From Elysia crispata (lineage: Eukaryota > Mollusca > Gastropoda > Plakobranchidae), in assembly GCA_033675545.1 (NCBI GenBank), contig JAWDGP010006196.1, forward strand, positions 124,001 through 188,000: a stretch of 64,000 nt of DNA, read 5' to 3'. Shown here piece by piece: positions 1-37,155 of this stretch. The first letter of the stretch is position 1. The number at the start of each line of letters is the position of its first letter. Under the pieces are notes generated by a model. The model made no database searches. It saw only the letters and a program-made list of their open reading frames with translations, and was not told the origin of the DNA. Position numbers and translations under genes: made by a program.

Positions 1-2288
<2,288 letters not shown>

Positions 2289-2410
2289 ATTCAATGCCTT
2301 ATCAAGATCCTCTTGATGGTGCTGTTGGGGGTGATGAGCTGGAAGACATTGGTGCTCTCCGTTTGCATGATGACAGTGAATTTCCCCCAATGAGACACAA
2401 GCTTCCGTGA
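2289..2410 (+). CDS. 3'-terminal coding exon of an unrecognised gene
   Basis: A splice acceptor (tttttcag) is followed by an open frame entered in phase 1 that ends at TGA 2408-2410. It encodes the last 39 or so residues of a protein, acidic then proline-containing, with segments such as PYQDPLDGAVGGDELED and FPPMRHKLP at the C terminus. No domain is recognisable and the family is unknown to me. The codons look used: the exon is more GC-rich than its surroundings and the acidic/Pro pattern is not repeat-derived. Upstream exons are not visible and must lie before the window or deep in the preceding intron. The downstream sequence would be 3' UTR containing an (AG)n array. Confidence 0.5.
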
Positions 2411-2485
2411 ATGAAAAGGAAACATAATGAGAGGAGAGAAAGGAAAAGCCTGAAGTTTAAGCACAATATGGGAAGTGTGTGTGTG

Positions 2486-2660
<175 letters not shown>

Positions 2661-3202
2661 ATTTTTTTTTTTTTGCTTTGAATCCATTTGAATGTATGCC
2701 AAATCAACCAGTTGCAGCCAAGTTGGTGAAACATCTGGTTACTTTTAACTATTATTTTACCATCATACCTAAGATTGTTGAGTTTAATTCATTATTTAAA
2801 GAAAATGACATCATAAGATTTCTTTTTCACTGTAGAAAAATACTATGTGCACAGAGGTTCATCTATTAAGGCTGTAAGAGAGTAAGCATTCATTAATAAT
2901 GATAAGGTTCTTTCTAACTACCTTAAGAGGGATCTTAATAGGCTCCTAATTCTAGTCATCCACAGCAGTGTTTAAGATATCTTGTAAAATTGTTCATGTT
3001 TGACCCACTATGTATGCTGTGTTTTGGTGTGCCTCTGTGTGTAACATTCAATTTGGCTGGTATGGTGTCAAAATAATAAAAATGTGAGTATTGATTATTT
3101 GAAAATGGAGATTGAGGCTACTACTCTTTTTTCCCCCTCTTTTGGCCGATTTCACAACATGAAGACCAAGTGAGACTGGTTTGCATAATTTTGTTTTAGA
3201 AT

Positions 3203-3203
3203 A

Positions 3204-3257
<54 letters not shown>
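3203..3257. repeat. (AAT)n microsatellite
   Basis: A perfect AAT trinucleotide array about 55 bp long, followed by an impure ATA/AAT tail. Confidence 0.95.
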
Positions 3258-3258
<1 letters not shown>

Positions 3259-4990
3259 TTAACAATGATAATAATAATTATAATGTAAGCAATAATAAAG
3301 CTCCTTTCCCTTTTCAAACTCAAGATGCTTTACGCAACATTGTAAAATCAACTAAGTCATGCACACATAGGCGCCTACTCAACATTTACAATTTAACAAA
3401 ATCATTAAAAATATCTCTGTGTGTTTTTCACAATTATTCAATCACATGTATACCTATGGCACAGTTATTACAATAATAAAAGCATTTAAGTTCATCAAAA
3501 AATTCAGAAAGTGAAGCACACAGTTTGCAAAATTTTGTAAATAGCAATAAAATAAGTAATTGTAATAAACAGTTACATAGCTGAATATAGACTTTGTGAT
3601 CAAGAAGCATGCAAATGATGAACTTTGAAAACTAACAAGGTAAGCAATGATTTATATTCTGTTTTGCTGTTTGAAATAGGCTTTAGCATAAAATAAAAAT
3701 TTTAGTTTTAGAAATATAGCTACATTTACATATGTATTAAACATGTATTCATATATGTGGGACTATTATTTCTTTCACTCAAGCTATTATCAAAGTTCTT
3801 GATGAAAATTTGAGTCTGTAAGGATTCATTTTTACTTGCTCTATAGCTTAGCTTTGAGGGATAAGATCCTGCTGCTTGCTTGATATATTTTGTAAATTTT
3901 GTGAATCATTGAATTCAAATATCAAGTATGTACAGTGTTCTGATACATATAATATAACTGGTGCTTAGTGAAACAATAATTAGTAGAAGAAGAAATGTCG
4001 TACCTAAATGAAGGCTTCTACATATTTAAGAGTGGGCATATGAGTATGCTCGGCACTTTTTTCAATTCTCTAACTAGTATTAATATTATATTTTGGATAC
4101 TTTTAGCCATTTTTCAACCTATCAAATGACCATAGACTGATTATGTTTTGTAAAGTGGAGCTAAGAAAATGTGCATGTCATTTGTGAAATTAGATTGTGG
4201 TTGTACCAGGCATAGTGTCTAATAAAATCTGATTTTATTTTCCTTTTTGATCAAATTTGGGTCATTGTAAGTTTACATATAATAGTTCTATTGATTATTT
4301 ATAACCTCCAATCTTTCAAAACAATAAGGAGCTTGAAATTATTTTGAGGTTTTATTTTAGAGACTGCAAGAGCTGCTTTTTGCAATACATCTTGTATCAT
4401 TATTAACAAGTTATCTGTGCTGCTTCTTCCAATTCTTTTAGCCATGCTTGACTAATAGTCTCTGTTGCATCCAGAATAAAAGCTTCAAAGGACTCATTTA
4501 TTTGAGTACATGTGATATTGCAATTTGTACATAGCAACAACCATATTTTCTCTGGATTGTGTAGATTTTATTGACACAGACTTTAAAAGTGTCTAATCTA
4601 ATCTGCCTATTTTTTGTTTGTGTATAAAATTATGATTATTTTAAGTGAAACTAAATCAGTTGCCTTACAAAAACTCAAAAATGCTGTGGATGCTAAAATT
4701 TTTCACATAATAAACTGAAGGAGCTCAGTACACTTAACTTCATCCTACCCCATTGTTCTGCAGGTTGATTTTTAATTTCTGTCTTGGTATGATTATATAT
4801 TATATGTCGAATCCAACAGAATTATTTCTTTTATAAGATTAAAGGTTCTTTTCTAAAGATTAAAAACAATTGTTGTTAGCATACATTCTCTTTTATTGAT
4901 TTGGGCATCATGGTGATTTGCAATGTGTTCTACACTTTTCCAAAATGTCTTTTTCTGTGAGATTGACATTACATGTTATTGAACAATTAA

Positions 4991-7600
4991 TATGTAATAA
5001 AAAAATTTTAAAATGTTGAATTTTGTTATCATTTTATAAGGAATATTACTAAAGTGAACAGAAATTTGAAATGAAAAAAATATTCTTATAATCTTAATTA
5101 TAATTATTCCAGGGGTTACCCTCCTCTAAATCTACTCTATAAATTACAATAACTTAGTGACATACATAATTTATTGTTATCTTTTCTCCTGGATCTTTGT
5201 GCGTCCAGTGATAAGCTGGTGCTTCCAGATATACTGGTTGCTCTTGGTACAATTCAGATCTTCCCAATCAAGTTGGCAAGTCATCCAGGGAAAGTTTGTA
5301 AATACAATCTTTGAGTGGTAAGGTGATGGCTGCTGACACAATTATAGTACAAGTCGAGATACAAATTCTACAAAGGGCAAGCATTTTTTGGCAATTTTCT
5401 AACTATTGATTAGCTTTTATTATGTTTAAAATAGTATCTGGTAGCACTGGGCCCTGCTGGTAAAATTTCGGCTGGTGAAATAGGATTCATTCTGCCTTCA
5501 CACCTTAAAGTGCTCTTGTGTGAAGTGACAGACTAGATGGTAGATGTGACTAGGCTTACCTTTGGTGAGTACTCATGACAAGTGAGGAACAGGGATTGGG
5601 ATTGCATAATTATGCTTATTCTATGCTCTGCTTAAGTTAGGTGGTACTGCTACAGAACACAGTTTAATTAACAGAGAATCAGTCAGTCTGAGTGAGCACT
5701 TGTGAGGGATAAACAAGGACTAGACTGCTCAACACTACTGTCAAACGTTTTGCTGAAGTATTCTCTGAATTACGTGATTGTACTAGCAGAGTTTGATGGT
5801 TTTACATGGAAGTTCTTTTTTTTTTTTTTTGTGGGCACAGCCCAGCTCTGTGCATCTAATGGAGCTAAGATTAAGAAATATTTGACTGATTCTCCAAACC
5901 ATCTTTCCTGTTTGTTTTTATTAGTTTTATTTGATTCCTCTAATGCAAGGTCTGTTGAATAAGTTGTAGGTTGAACAGTTTTTCTTTAGCTTGATATTGA
6001 ATGATAGATCATTTATGCCACCCCAGGTGGATGTAGATGAGTGTGTGCAAATTGATCACAAATGTTTTGAGAGATGGATTTTTCAGGATGTTGAGGCAAA
6101 TGAAAGAAGTGACAAAAAAGTGATCACAATCAGTTTGTTAAACAGGGAAGCGAAACTTTAAGGGGAAAAGGAGCACCATAAATGGTGATCTCAGGTCTTC
6201 TGTCTCCGTGTTAACTGCTGATTCCAGTATCAATGCACTCCTGAAACTAACCACACTAAGATTAAAAAAAATGACCATCAACTCTTTTCTTGCATCATTA
6301 TGCAAATCTGACGCGGAATTACAAACTGGCTTTCTTCCCAAAAAATTTTTTTTTATCACGAAATGGCCTTTGTTTTCTGTTTTTTTTTTTTTTTCACTTT
6401 GGCTTATCATGGCATATGCAATATTTTTCTATTTCATTTTATCTCAATAACTTTAATTGTTTATTTTGCCTTTGTCGGTGATTGTCCATCCTTCTTTTCT
6501 GTACATAGATGTTGCAAATACAGGGGAAACCTCATATTCATAATTCAAATTGTATGGGAATGGATTAAATCTTTGAATTACAAAAATGAGTACCGTATAA
6601 CAATCTATGACTCATTGAGTGAGTGAGTACTGTGCCTGCAACGAGCAACCCTCCCTTTCCCTCGTTCCATTTTGTTATTGGTATCAGTATCATTACTGGC
6701 ACTTAATTGTTAGTGCATCCGCTGCCCTCTCGCTTTGAAAGCACACTGATCAGCCTTTCATGGGCAGTGATTGACATTGCTTGCTGCTTTAGAGATGCCT
6801 GTGGTACTTTTGTGATGCCTTATGGGGTGATATCGACTTCGAATTAAGAAAGACTTCAAAATACGAGTCCGATTTTAATATAGCCAATGAGAAAAAAATA
6901 ACCTATCATCTTGCAAAATTCGGTTTATGAGAAATTTGAAAAATCAGACTTCCATTTTTGAGATTTCCTCTGTATACATGCTCTTGCTATTCTACTTTGT
7001 TCATCTGCATTTCCATTTCCATAATATGTTTTTCATTTGTTCCAGATTTGCCATTACTTTTGCTTATCTTATTCATATTTTCATGTATAGAGCTGTTGCT
7101 TTGTTCGAATCTGGTCCTTAGATATACTGTACATGTATTCAAAATATTCTAGATTTTTTTCTTTTTAGGATGTGTATGATGTTCAATTCTTTTTTTTTCC
7201 TACTGACGCTGTCTAGAATTTTTTTTCTTTGAGTTTAGTTAGGGACTTGTGTCCTTTCTTTACTAGTTTTAGGGCTGCAAGACCTCCAGGAATTTGTAAT
7301 TAGAGGGCTGTTCGACTACTTATCAAACTCAAAATAAGATCCCTAATTTATTTTCTTTGTTTCTTGTGTCCTTTATAATTATAATTTTTTTTTCCGCGAC
7401 TACTTTTCATATGATTTCATAAAAGGTAAGAGGATTCCGTCTTGTCTGGCCTCTCTTTATATTTGAAACCAATGCATTGTTTCACGTTAAAGGTAAATTC
7501 ATTTACCTTGAATTGTCCACAATGCAAATTTATTTTAAGTGGTACCTGCTTAGGGTGGAAATGCATTTTTGTCAATGTTTCCCATACCTTAATCTGATAC
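4991..7600. other. Non-coding stretch, nothing identified
   Basis: Open frames are short, interrupted by T-runs, and lack matching splice signals. I see no RNA gene, transposon protein or tandem repeat of note. Confidence 0.4.
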
Positions 7601-7839
7601 TGCAAATTGTTCAAGACAATGTCTTCTCGTCATTTCTCTAAGATAATTGGTAGCTTGAAAATGTGATCTATTGTGCCTCAATTATTTCTTAAGTCTGCCT
7701 GTGTCTCGCTCATTTCTCCTTCTACCATTAATTTTATAACATTAAATGATTACGGAGGATCTCTCTTGCATGTCTCACCAATGAGATCATTCAATGGTTT
7801 TGGCCTTCATGGAGATTAAAAAAAATTATCATTTTTTAG

Positions 7840-8660
7840 GTAATGAATCAATCAGGTACCAAGCTCATTAGAGTAGGTGATCATGACATTCCACACATCT
7901 CTATTCCTCGTTTTCAGTGCTTCTGTCACTCTTCCTACTTTGAGCTCTTTGTTAGTCCATCCAACATCTTTTCACGCTGTTTTCCCCTACTGCGTTTTCC
8001 CTCGATCATTCCAGTTGTCACAAGATGTTCTAGTTTCTCTCTTCTCATCACATGGCCAGAAAAAGGTTGCTTGGCGTTAACGTATTTAATTTATGAGTGA
8101 TCTTGTTGTGTCAACTTCTCATAACACTGTTTCGTATGATTTTTTTTGCAGTTTATGAGATTCGTAGTATCCTTTGAAAGAATCATATTTCTGTTGCCTC
8201 CAGTTTATTTTGTACCTATTTTAAAATTGTTCAGGCCTTGCATCCATACATCAAAATAAGTTCAATATAGCTTTCAAGGACTCTTCTTCTTGTCTGAATC
8301 GAGATTTAGTTATTTTTTTAGTAATGATTTCATTCTCTGAATTCTCTTTTTGGATAATAAGATGAATATTTCCCTTTTCCAATCAATAGACCACATTCCA
8401 CTTTTCCAAAATTGATGGCTTAAGGTGTGAAATCATTTTGTTCTTTCGTTTCTCACCGCTTTCTGATCTGACGCTGTCTCACCCTGGACTATTAAGAATT
8501 TTTAGTGATGTAATCACCTATGTATTCAACTTTTGAGAGCAGAGGAACGGTGTCTCCGTTTTATCCATTAGCTCATTTTCTTAATTTCATTCGGGTCTGT
8601 TGCATTTGCTTTGAACATCTGGCCGATTTATTGCTGCCACCTTTTGTCTCTAAGCAGGTA
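7840..8660 (-). mobile_element. Degenerate LINE (non-LTR retrotransposon) fragment, reverse transcriptase C-terminal part
   Basis: Reading the minus strand in several frames gives pieces typical of the end of a LINE ORF2. A region resembling the SPG..D motif lies near 8490, then a stretch like VDTTRSLIN, then the late motif F-W/G-PCDEKRE (GHVMRREK-like) and LVTTGMIEGK-like text, followed by GRVTEALKTRNRDVWNVMI. Many stops and frameshifts interrupt it, so it is dead. The text from 7880 to 8080 resembles the fragment at 44000-44330, so the two are probably the same family. Confidence 0.65.
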
Positions 8661-9364
8661 TGCTGATCTTTGTCTTTGATTACTCCCAGTCATAGTTGAA
8701 AAAAATATTTCATGGAGCTTTTAACTTGTTTCATAGCTCTTATTATATTTGTATATGTTCTTCGATCGTATACCATTCATGATTTATCTTGGATATATCT
8801 TTTTTTTTTAGTCTTTTTGCTACTTTCTTTGAATCTCGGTGACAATTTTCTTGTATTCACATAGAGGCAAGTTTTGAGGTTATCTGTTTTCTTCTGCTTT
8901 CAAGTTAAAGACAACTTTCAGATATCCATAAATCTAGTTGTTTCTTTGGTTTTTTTGCTTCAGGTGCAGCTATTTTGTGGATGCTCCACTACAGTTCAGG
9001 TGGTTCTTTTTCCCTGAAACGTATTTATCACTCTAAAGGTTTCACCTAAGATATCAAGAGAGACATAAAAATGCGAATTGCAAAACGGCAAGTAAAAAAA
9101 AAAACCAAAGCAGATTATTAAATTAGACCAACCAAGCACAAGAAGGCATGCAAAATGAGGAATGTTTGGATTGATTGCCACAGAGCTAAATAAAGGCATT
9201 CAACAATCTTTTTATTTATTACCGGCTTTATTAAAACTGACGTTTTGTTTTTGGTAATGATGCTGATAGTAACATATAATATAAAAAATTCGAATTCTCA
9301 TGATTATGTCATGGATCAGTACATATAAATTCTATGATAATAGGGTATCTTTCAGTCCTCAAAA

Positions 9365-9366
<2 letters not shown>
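8661..9366. other. Non-coding stretch
   Basis: This stretch may include more decayed LINE sequence on its left side. Nothing else is recognisable before the ATT arrays. Confidence 0.35.
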
Positions 9367-9619
<253 letters not shown>

Positions 9620-9621
9620 AA

Positions 9622-9627
9622 TTTATT
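9622..9627 (-). terminator. Poly(A) signal of the cadherin-like gene
   Basis: AATAAA on the minus strand, about 26 nt after the stop codon at 9653. It is the last non-repeat sequence before a 250-bp ATT array, which implies a very short 3' UTR. Confidence 0.5.
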
Positions 9628-9652
9628 GAAAAGAAAAGTAAAACCAACCCTG

Positions 9653-30162
<20,510 letters not shown>

Positions 30163-33100
30163 AACTTATCGGACAAATCTTTAATTCACCCTAGGTTCTA
30201 TTGAAAAGTACTGCAAATTCATCAATATTCCATCGCAGGAAAAAAATTAATATCAAGAAAACTAGTATGTTGAATACGAATCAATTGACATGCTTGGATA
30301 TTTTTTCCAAACCCAAGAAAGTTTTGCACAATTCTCTTCAACAATACCGACATTAAAAACCTGAGTCTTCTGGTGGCTGCGCAAGGTAGATTTGGACTAT
30401 GAAACTTTTATTCATATATATCTAGATCTAGATTCGTAGGTAAAATAACTTTCCGATGGTCATATGCAAAAAAAAAAAAAAAAAAGAAAGCGGGCTACCA
30501 TTCATCGTAAAGTATTTACGCATTCAACAATATCGATCTTCTAAAAGATTACTTCTTTTCTACGTAAGAAGATATGAATTAAATCGAGAGCAACCAAAAT
30601 CGATCGCTATATCAGTTCACGTTCTTAAAGCGCATGAACGCATAAGTCTTCAAAAACCACGATTTTATGAATTCTACAAGTAACTCCCCGATGATTTACT
30701 GCAGCTGTTAAAAAGTATTCTATGAACTGCTGCTCGTCATAACAATGAGCTTAACAATCACTGGCAGTTTCTCTCTCCAATTGCTCCGTGACCATTTGAA
30801 GAAAATTTTGTTTCACTTCCGTTCAAGAAGGTAACAATCTTGAGATTTTAGCGGGTAAAAAAACCCGACCCCCCAAAAAAAAAAAAAATAAAAAAAAAAA
30901 TAAAAAAGGCATCGTCATTAGCGCGTATGAATGTAGAATTGAAAGAGAATTGATTGATCCGCAATACAATGGAACTTTCTGGAAATATATTCTAGGACAG
31001 AAACCACATTAGATAATGGACAATCCATGTGAGTCATAATACTCCTAGTACATGTAATCAGCACATCTTGAAAATACATGAAGCAAAGTAAAAATGCCTT
31101 ACTTAAAGATTGTGCAAGCACACTCGGTCCAACTGATTGTCCTCTATTATTTGGCAAAATTACCAAGCTTTCATAATAAGCTTTAAAAAGTCATTTACAT
31201 GTAATTCAGTATCTCATGCTTGGTCATTCTATTCCCCCCCAAAATAACTTTAAACTTTTTCAGCTTCGTTCTCGAAATGTTCGTAGACTGTCATATTTTT
31301 GTAAGTCAGTCGCCGCGGCAAATTTAGCCGCCTCAATCAGTTTTTCGTAGAGCGATTTAGCTACAGGCGAAGGAGATGGACGAGTAATTTGTGAAGAATT
31401 AATGACGCTAGAAAAGGTGCGACAACTTTAGAATACAAATTCTGCTGTTTGATGATCATGTTCGCGCGGACAGTTGAGGGTATTTCCAATCTTAAGTTTC
31501 GTGAACGTCTGATTTATTTACAGTATATATTCATTTTTTACATCTAAATTTTTTTAGTTCATGTACTGCACATTGTGCAGTTCTGAGTTAAAAAAAAAAT
31601 TATAGTTTGGTCCTCTCTGTTCAGCTTTCAAAGTGAGACAGACAATCATTTTTTATTATTTATTTTTAGTGCCTATTATAATTTTTATTTCATTATTTTT
31701 CTTCCAGTGAAGGCTTAATCGGCGTCCTTGCCTCTGTGAGTGACATTTCTGTTATTTGAGCCGTTTTGTTGTTTCATTAGGCTAACCTTACTGCGAGGCA
31801 ATAGAATGAGATTTGACAATAAGCTTATTGATGACTACGTGAGATAGAACAACTTCTGCAAGTACAAGTATTTTCTTGTACTGAAACCGAAAGGCTTGAA
31901 GGACAGACTCGGCTTCCGTAAGAAACACATTTTCGTTCGAAGCAGCTCATTTAAAACTTGGACTTGCTGGGAAGCTTATTTTCCGAAGCAGATCTTCAAT
32001 CTGAGCTCTCCAGTTGTAGCAACAAACAGCGCCTTTGAAAATACATGTATTAAGCTCTCAATACCGGTAAGTCGTTGGCAGGGGCAACAATTATTATATT
32101 TATGTCCTTTGCATTATCTGTGAAACTAAGCATGCACTGAGCATTTACTAACGTAATAGCTACACCTGTATCTAGAAACAAAAAAGTTCTAGATTCTGAT
32201 TCAACAGCTGCTATTTTTCAATCGTTCTGCATCAGGTCTGAAGAAAAATTCAAATAAAAAATACTGATATTGATAAGATCTAGATTTCATCCTCTCATGT
32301 ATTAATTTTAATCAAAAACACTCTTTTTTAGGAACATGCTAAACCTTAACTTGGAAAAGAAAAAAAAAAACAAACAAAAAAAAATAAATAAAAAAATGCT
32401 CAACTTTTGGTCAAAATTCTTCATAAAAATTGTAATGTTTATTTTTATCATACAAGTTCAGACTGAGTTGCTTTTTTTTGTTTCATTTTTTTTTTTTAAT
32501 TTTAAATTTGAAAGTAATTTCTGAAGTGCACAGAATCTAAAATGCACACTTAAAAGAGCACTATTGGTTTATACATGCCAAACTTCTATAGAGAAAGATA
32601 GAAATGGATTTCTTAAAAAAATGTTAAAATTCCATGAATTTCCATGGCCCAAGTCAATTTTCAGTTACACATATTCACTTTTAGTTCCTAAGGATTAATT
32701 CAAGTCCTTTTCAATGATTATTCAAAGGTAAGCTAAAAGCAAATACATGAACTTTGGGACATTATAGACGGACAAAAGGAAATGCAGGTCTGTAATTAAA
32801 ATCTGTTTCCAGGAGAAAAAAGGTACTCTTATTAATTAAATGATCTATGCTGTTCAGCTGCTCATGCTTATAAATTGCAGAAGTCTTAAACTTGTATTTC
32901 AATGTTATCTCATATGCGTTTTAGTTTTATCAGACCTGCAAGAGCTCAGGTCATGCTCTATTGTTTGCCTGCCTTTGGCAAGTGGGTATGCTATAAAAAT
33001 TAGAAGCCACTGCATTCAAAGTGCAATATCTTTGTTTACACTGATCTGATGAGGAAACCATGTTATGGATATCTGCAGAAAAATTCTGTAAACCCCCCCT

Positions 33101-33580
33101 TTAACTTAAGACCAGTTGAGTTTACATTTTAAAGCATTTATTTGCCTCTTCTCCATCTTTCTGTTCTGTCAGGCTTTAGAGTGGTTCAGTGAATGGACAG
33201 CTTTCAAAAGGCCTTTACCATTGATAAGCATGCATGAAATTTTTACATAAATTTGATTAGAAATTTCAGCTAATTTTTTTGCCAATATATGTATGGTCTG
33301 TGGGAATATTACCTCATCATGACCATTAGAATATACATGCATTTATCATAGCCCTGAAATAACTCAAGAGCCAAAAGAGAAAATTTGATGTCATAGGAAG
33401 AACATGTACACATTTAATATTTTCTGAAATATTAACATTTCTTTTAACATGTGAAATAGAAGTATTATAAATTTCAACAGCCAAATATGTAATACTGTAC
33501 TTCTTCAGTGTATGAGTAATACCAATCTTTCTTTCTTTATGTATGGCGCGTGGAGTGGGGGGAGACATTCCCATTATAAC
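30163..33580. other. Non-coding region upstream of the cadherin-like gene
   Basis: This should include the cadherin 5' UTR and promoter on its left side, but I see no clear TATA box or CpG cluster. A-runs occur at about 30467-30485 and 30874-30900. A GGTAAGT site at about 32065 could be a donor, but no start codon supports an exon. Confidence 0.4.
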
Positions 33581-34088
33581 AAAGATAAATGACCATGACA
33601 TGTTCACATTTAGAACTATACTTTATTCTCAATTTCTTAAGTTTGAATGACTTACTTTGATACCTTCAAGGTGTTTTAAGCTCTTCACACATCATCATTT
33701 GATAAGCGAGAAAAGGTAAAGGTGTAGCTTGAAAATTGTCGAAGAAGAGTATATATGATTTGTCTTTGACTTGTTTCACTGGGCCATTGAAATTTGTCCA
33801 GCTAAATTTTTTTTTTTTGAGAATTTACTATTTTTAAAGATAAATGACCATGACATGTTCACATTTAGAACTATACTTTATTCTCAATTTCTTAAGTTTG
33901 AATGACTTACTTTGATACCTTCAAGGTGTTTTAAGCTCTTCACACATCATCATTTGATAAACGAGAAAAGGTAAAGGTGTAGCTTGAAAGTTGTGGAAGA
34001 AGAGTATATATGACTTGTCTTTAATTTGACTTGTTACACTGGGCCATTGAAATTTGTCCAGCTAAATTTTTTTTTGAGAATTAATTAT
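33581..34088. repeat. Two-copy direct tandem duplication, unit about 255 bp
   Basis: Copy 1 (33581-33835) and copy 2 (33836-34088) both begin AAAGATAAATGACCATG and run in register to AGCTAAATTTTTTTTTGAG. Differences are a few substitutions, a small insertion (AATTTGAC-like) near 34023 and T-run length. The low divergence marks a recent duplication. Confidence 0.95.
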
Positions 34089-36926
34089 TTTTTAAGAAGT
34101 TCATTCTTTCGCATTAAAGTACTGAAGTTAAGAGTAGCCTGTTGAAAATGTCATCCTAACATATGACCGTCATTTACAAAACCTTTTGGATGCCACAATT
34201 TTTAATAATTATTGATAAGAGAGTAAACAACTGGCAGGCACAACTGTTCATCTTTTTTTGTTTAAAGATAGTAATGTATTGAAAAGACCTCTTTGGTTTA
34301 ATTTGGAGTCAAACAAACCATACAATACATGAATATGTGCAGTGAGTTGATAGAAAGTATTAAGAAAATTTGCATGATGTATGCTACTATTCTCTAAAAA
34401 AAAACCTTCTCTGTTATTATAACTTCAAATAAAAGCATCAAGGCTCATAAATGTATACATAGGCAACATTAATGTTGCTCTTTTCACTCATATGAAAAAG
34501 AGGATCATTTAAAGTGAAAAAAAAAGAAAAGAAAAACATCAGCAAGAAGTATTTTATTATTTTTTCTTTGTCTACATTTTTATCACAGATCACAACTTGC
34601 AACCCATACTGTTAGTGATACATTGCATACATATCATACCTACCTTTCTTGATATTCTGAAATTGAAAATGAAGACAAATATGATGATTTATGCAGAATA
34701 AACTGCAAGGAAAGTAGCTGCAAACATATTGAACATAATTGACAACTTGACAAAATATTGAGGCAAAAGTCTTGTAGTTTTCACTTCATCTTCAAATAAT
34801 GATATTTACAGAGGCATGGTAAAATACCTGATAGTATGCACTCATACCTTATAACATCATTTGAAATTACCAAGCAGTGAGTAAATTAAAAGCTTGTGAA
34901 CTATTTGTACAAACTGGCTATTATATATAGTAAAATAAAGAAACATACATTTCAAACATTGTTTTGTGGTAATTTTCGCCTTTGCTTCTGACTTCAAAGA
35001 TTTTAACAACTTAAAAAACTGGGTTCATTCAACCATAACACATTTGGGTCAAATTACATTATGTTCACTAGTATGTGAAGAGCATTTATTTAAAGAAAAA
35101 AATCTTCAAAAATGGCATATATACATAATAATATATTCCACAGCATTCTACATATACTGCAGTGATAAAGTATGTCATTGAAGCTTTTCACATATTGTTA
35201 TAGTCAGAACTCGCCGCACAAAAAACTCATACTCAAAGACTTAATAAACTTAAGATGTTGACAGACTACACTTGGTCAAATCTACATTTCCCTTAAATTT
35301 GTTTTTCTTTCCATATATATATATATCCAAATATATTCAGAAAATGTCCCATTGGAGTTATTTACAAAAATTTAAATTAAAACAAGGTTACCAATAAAAA
35401 GGGGATTAAACAAGAGCAGATGATTCTTATTATAAAAGCCCAAACTCATTTACATTTTTTTCTTTTTTTTTGCTAGTTCATGCTATCAACTAAAAGTTGA
35501 CGTAAAATAAGGCAAATGAATTAAATTTTTTGTTATGTCTGACAGCCATAAGATGAAAAAAATTGTCCTATTTCTACTGCAATATTTGCCCACATTATCA
35601 CAAAGAAAAAATAAATTAACCTAATTACTAAATTGATCACAACAGTCTGATACTTTCTTCACCACTGCTGATTTGCTTAAAGTTAAATGCATGCCTTCTG
35701 ACAATTTAGAGTTAAGTTGCTAACATCATACATAATTAAAAATTCTTTAGTCTTTATTGAACTCCTATTTACTATGAAAATTTCCTATATTGACATACTT
35801 AAAGAAACCTTTGTAAACCAGAGCTGTCAAAGAAACAAAGTCAGAAAACCACAATTCGAACATAAAAGTTTTTTTTTTTATCTTTGGTTTTCCTGTACAT
35901 TTCAGTTGCTAGTTGATTGAGGTTGAGAAAAATATACATGTCATTTGCCACAGGAGATTTCTTACCACAGCTCAGAAATTGAGCTGCTTTGTGATACCAC
36001 TTCAGGCTGAGAAAATTACAATCAAATATAGTCATCTGAAATCACCCCTTAATCCTATTAAGAAAATAACTAAGGCACTCTACTTTTTCATAAAAAAATA
36101 AAAAAAAGTAAAGAAGATATATAAATTCTATGAATTGCACAACATAAAGCCGGTGAGGAAGCATTCTGTTCTTTTAGCCCTCAGACCTAGAGATTTAGTT
36201 CTAGGCATCAGAAATCAGCCAAACCTTGGTTCCTTCTCAAAAAATCTCAACTTTCCTTCCTACAAATTTATCTAATGTCTGCATAATTAAGAAAAAAAAA
36301 AGGATTTCTGAAACTTGAAATTTTCCTCAAACGAATGGACTCCTAAAACTCATCTTAATTCTGCAAGCTTGAAAAATTAAAAATATTTTTTTTTTCAACT
36401 ATCACTGATCAACCCATATTTCTACCAAAATTGTTTTATCATCATTTATCTAGCTTCTTTTTCAGCCACTAGAATTCTATACATTTGAGGTTGAGTATGA
36501 TGACAAAAAAAAAGGTGTTTTTTTCTCTTTTTTCTTGAGTATTAGTTGTGTTGGATCTAAGAGCCACACAGCTATAGGTTAGTTAAAGCAGACTTTCAGT
36601 GGCAGACAATCCATGTTAGTATCATTTCCTTTGTGTGTATCTCTGGCTTACTCCTATGTGTTATGTCATTGTCAAGTTAAAAATAAAGTCCACACGCAGC
36701 AAAGATTAGAAAGGCTTAAGTTACAGAAAAATTCAAAGAAGTTAGCTAAGAGAACTGTTGCTGAAAACATGTTATCTTGTTTTTTGGGGTTCTGAAGCTT
36801 ATCACCATATATAAACCACTAATCGTAATTTAAGAGAGTATTTTAAGCTAAGCTAGTCAGAAAAAGAACTATCATTACTACATGAATGTTGCAGCTACAG
36901 TAAATGCCTCTCCTCCCATAACTTAC
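34089..36926. other. AT-rich non-coding region
   Basis: No gene, tandem repeat or transposon protein is recognised. Open frames are short and lack paired splice sites. Confidence 0.4.
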
Positions 36927-37155
36927 CTGTAATTCTACACAAAATTTCTGGTCCCTTGAGTATATTGTTTACAGCATAACATAACCACTTATTGCTATGT
37001 ATCTTCACATCTGATAGAAGAGGTGAAAACATTTTGAATCCCAAAATCTCAGATATAATACAGCCAAACTTGGACATGCAAGTTTCCACAAAGCTGCCAC
37101 CTTCAAGAATCTGCTTCAGTACTAAATCTTGCTTTATACAACATTTATTTACAAT
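36927..37155 (-). CDS. Candidate internal exon, unrecognised
   Basis: On the minus strand an acceptor-like cccattag is followed by 229 bp of open frame ending at ACAG|gtaagt. The translation (for example KQDLVLKQILEGGSFVETC and FSPLLSDVKIHSNKWLCYA) looks helical and non-repetitive. No family is recognised and no neighbouring exon of the same gene was found, so this could be chance. Confidence 0.22.

Noticed and set aside
31700..32070. Plus-strand region with ttccag and a GGTAAGT donor that could be a 5' exon
   Set aside because: There is no ATG in the open frame and no downstream exon to join. It could only be a non-coding first exon, which sequence alone cannot show.
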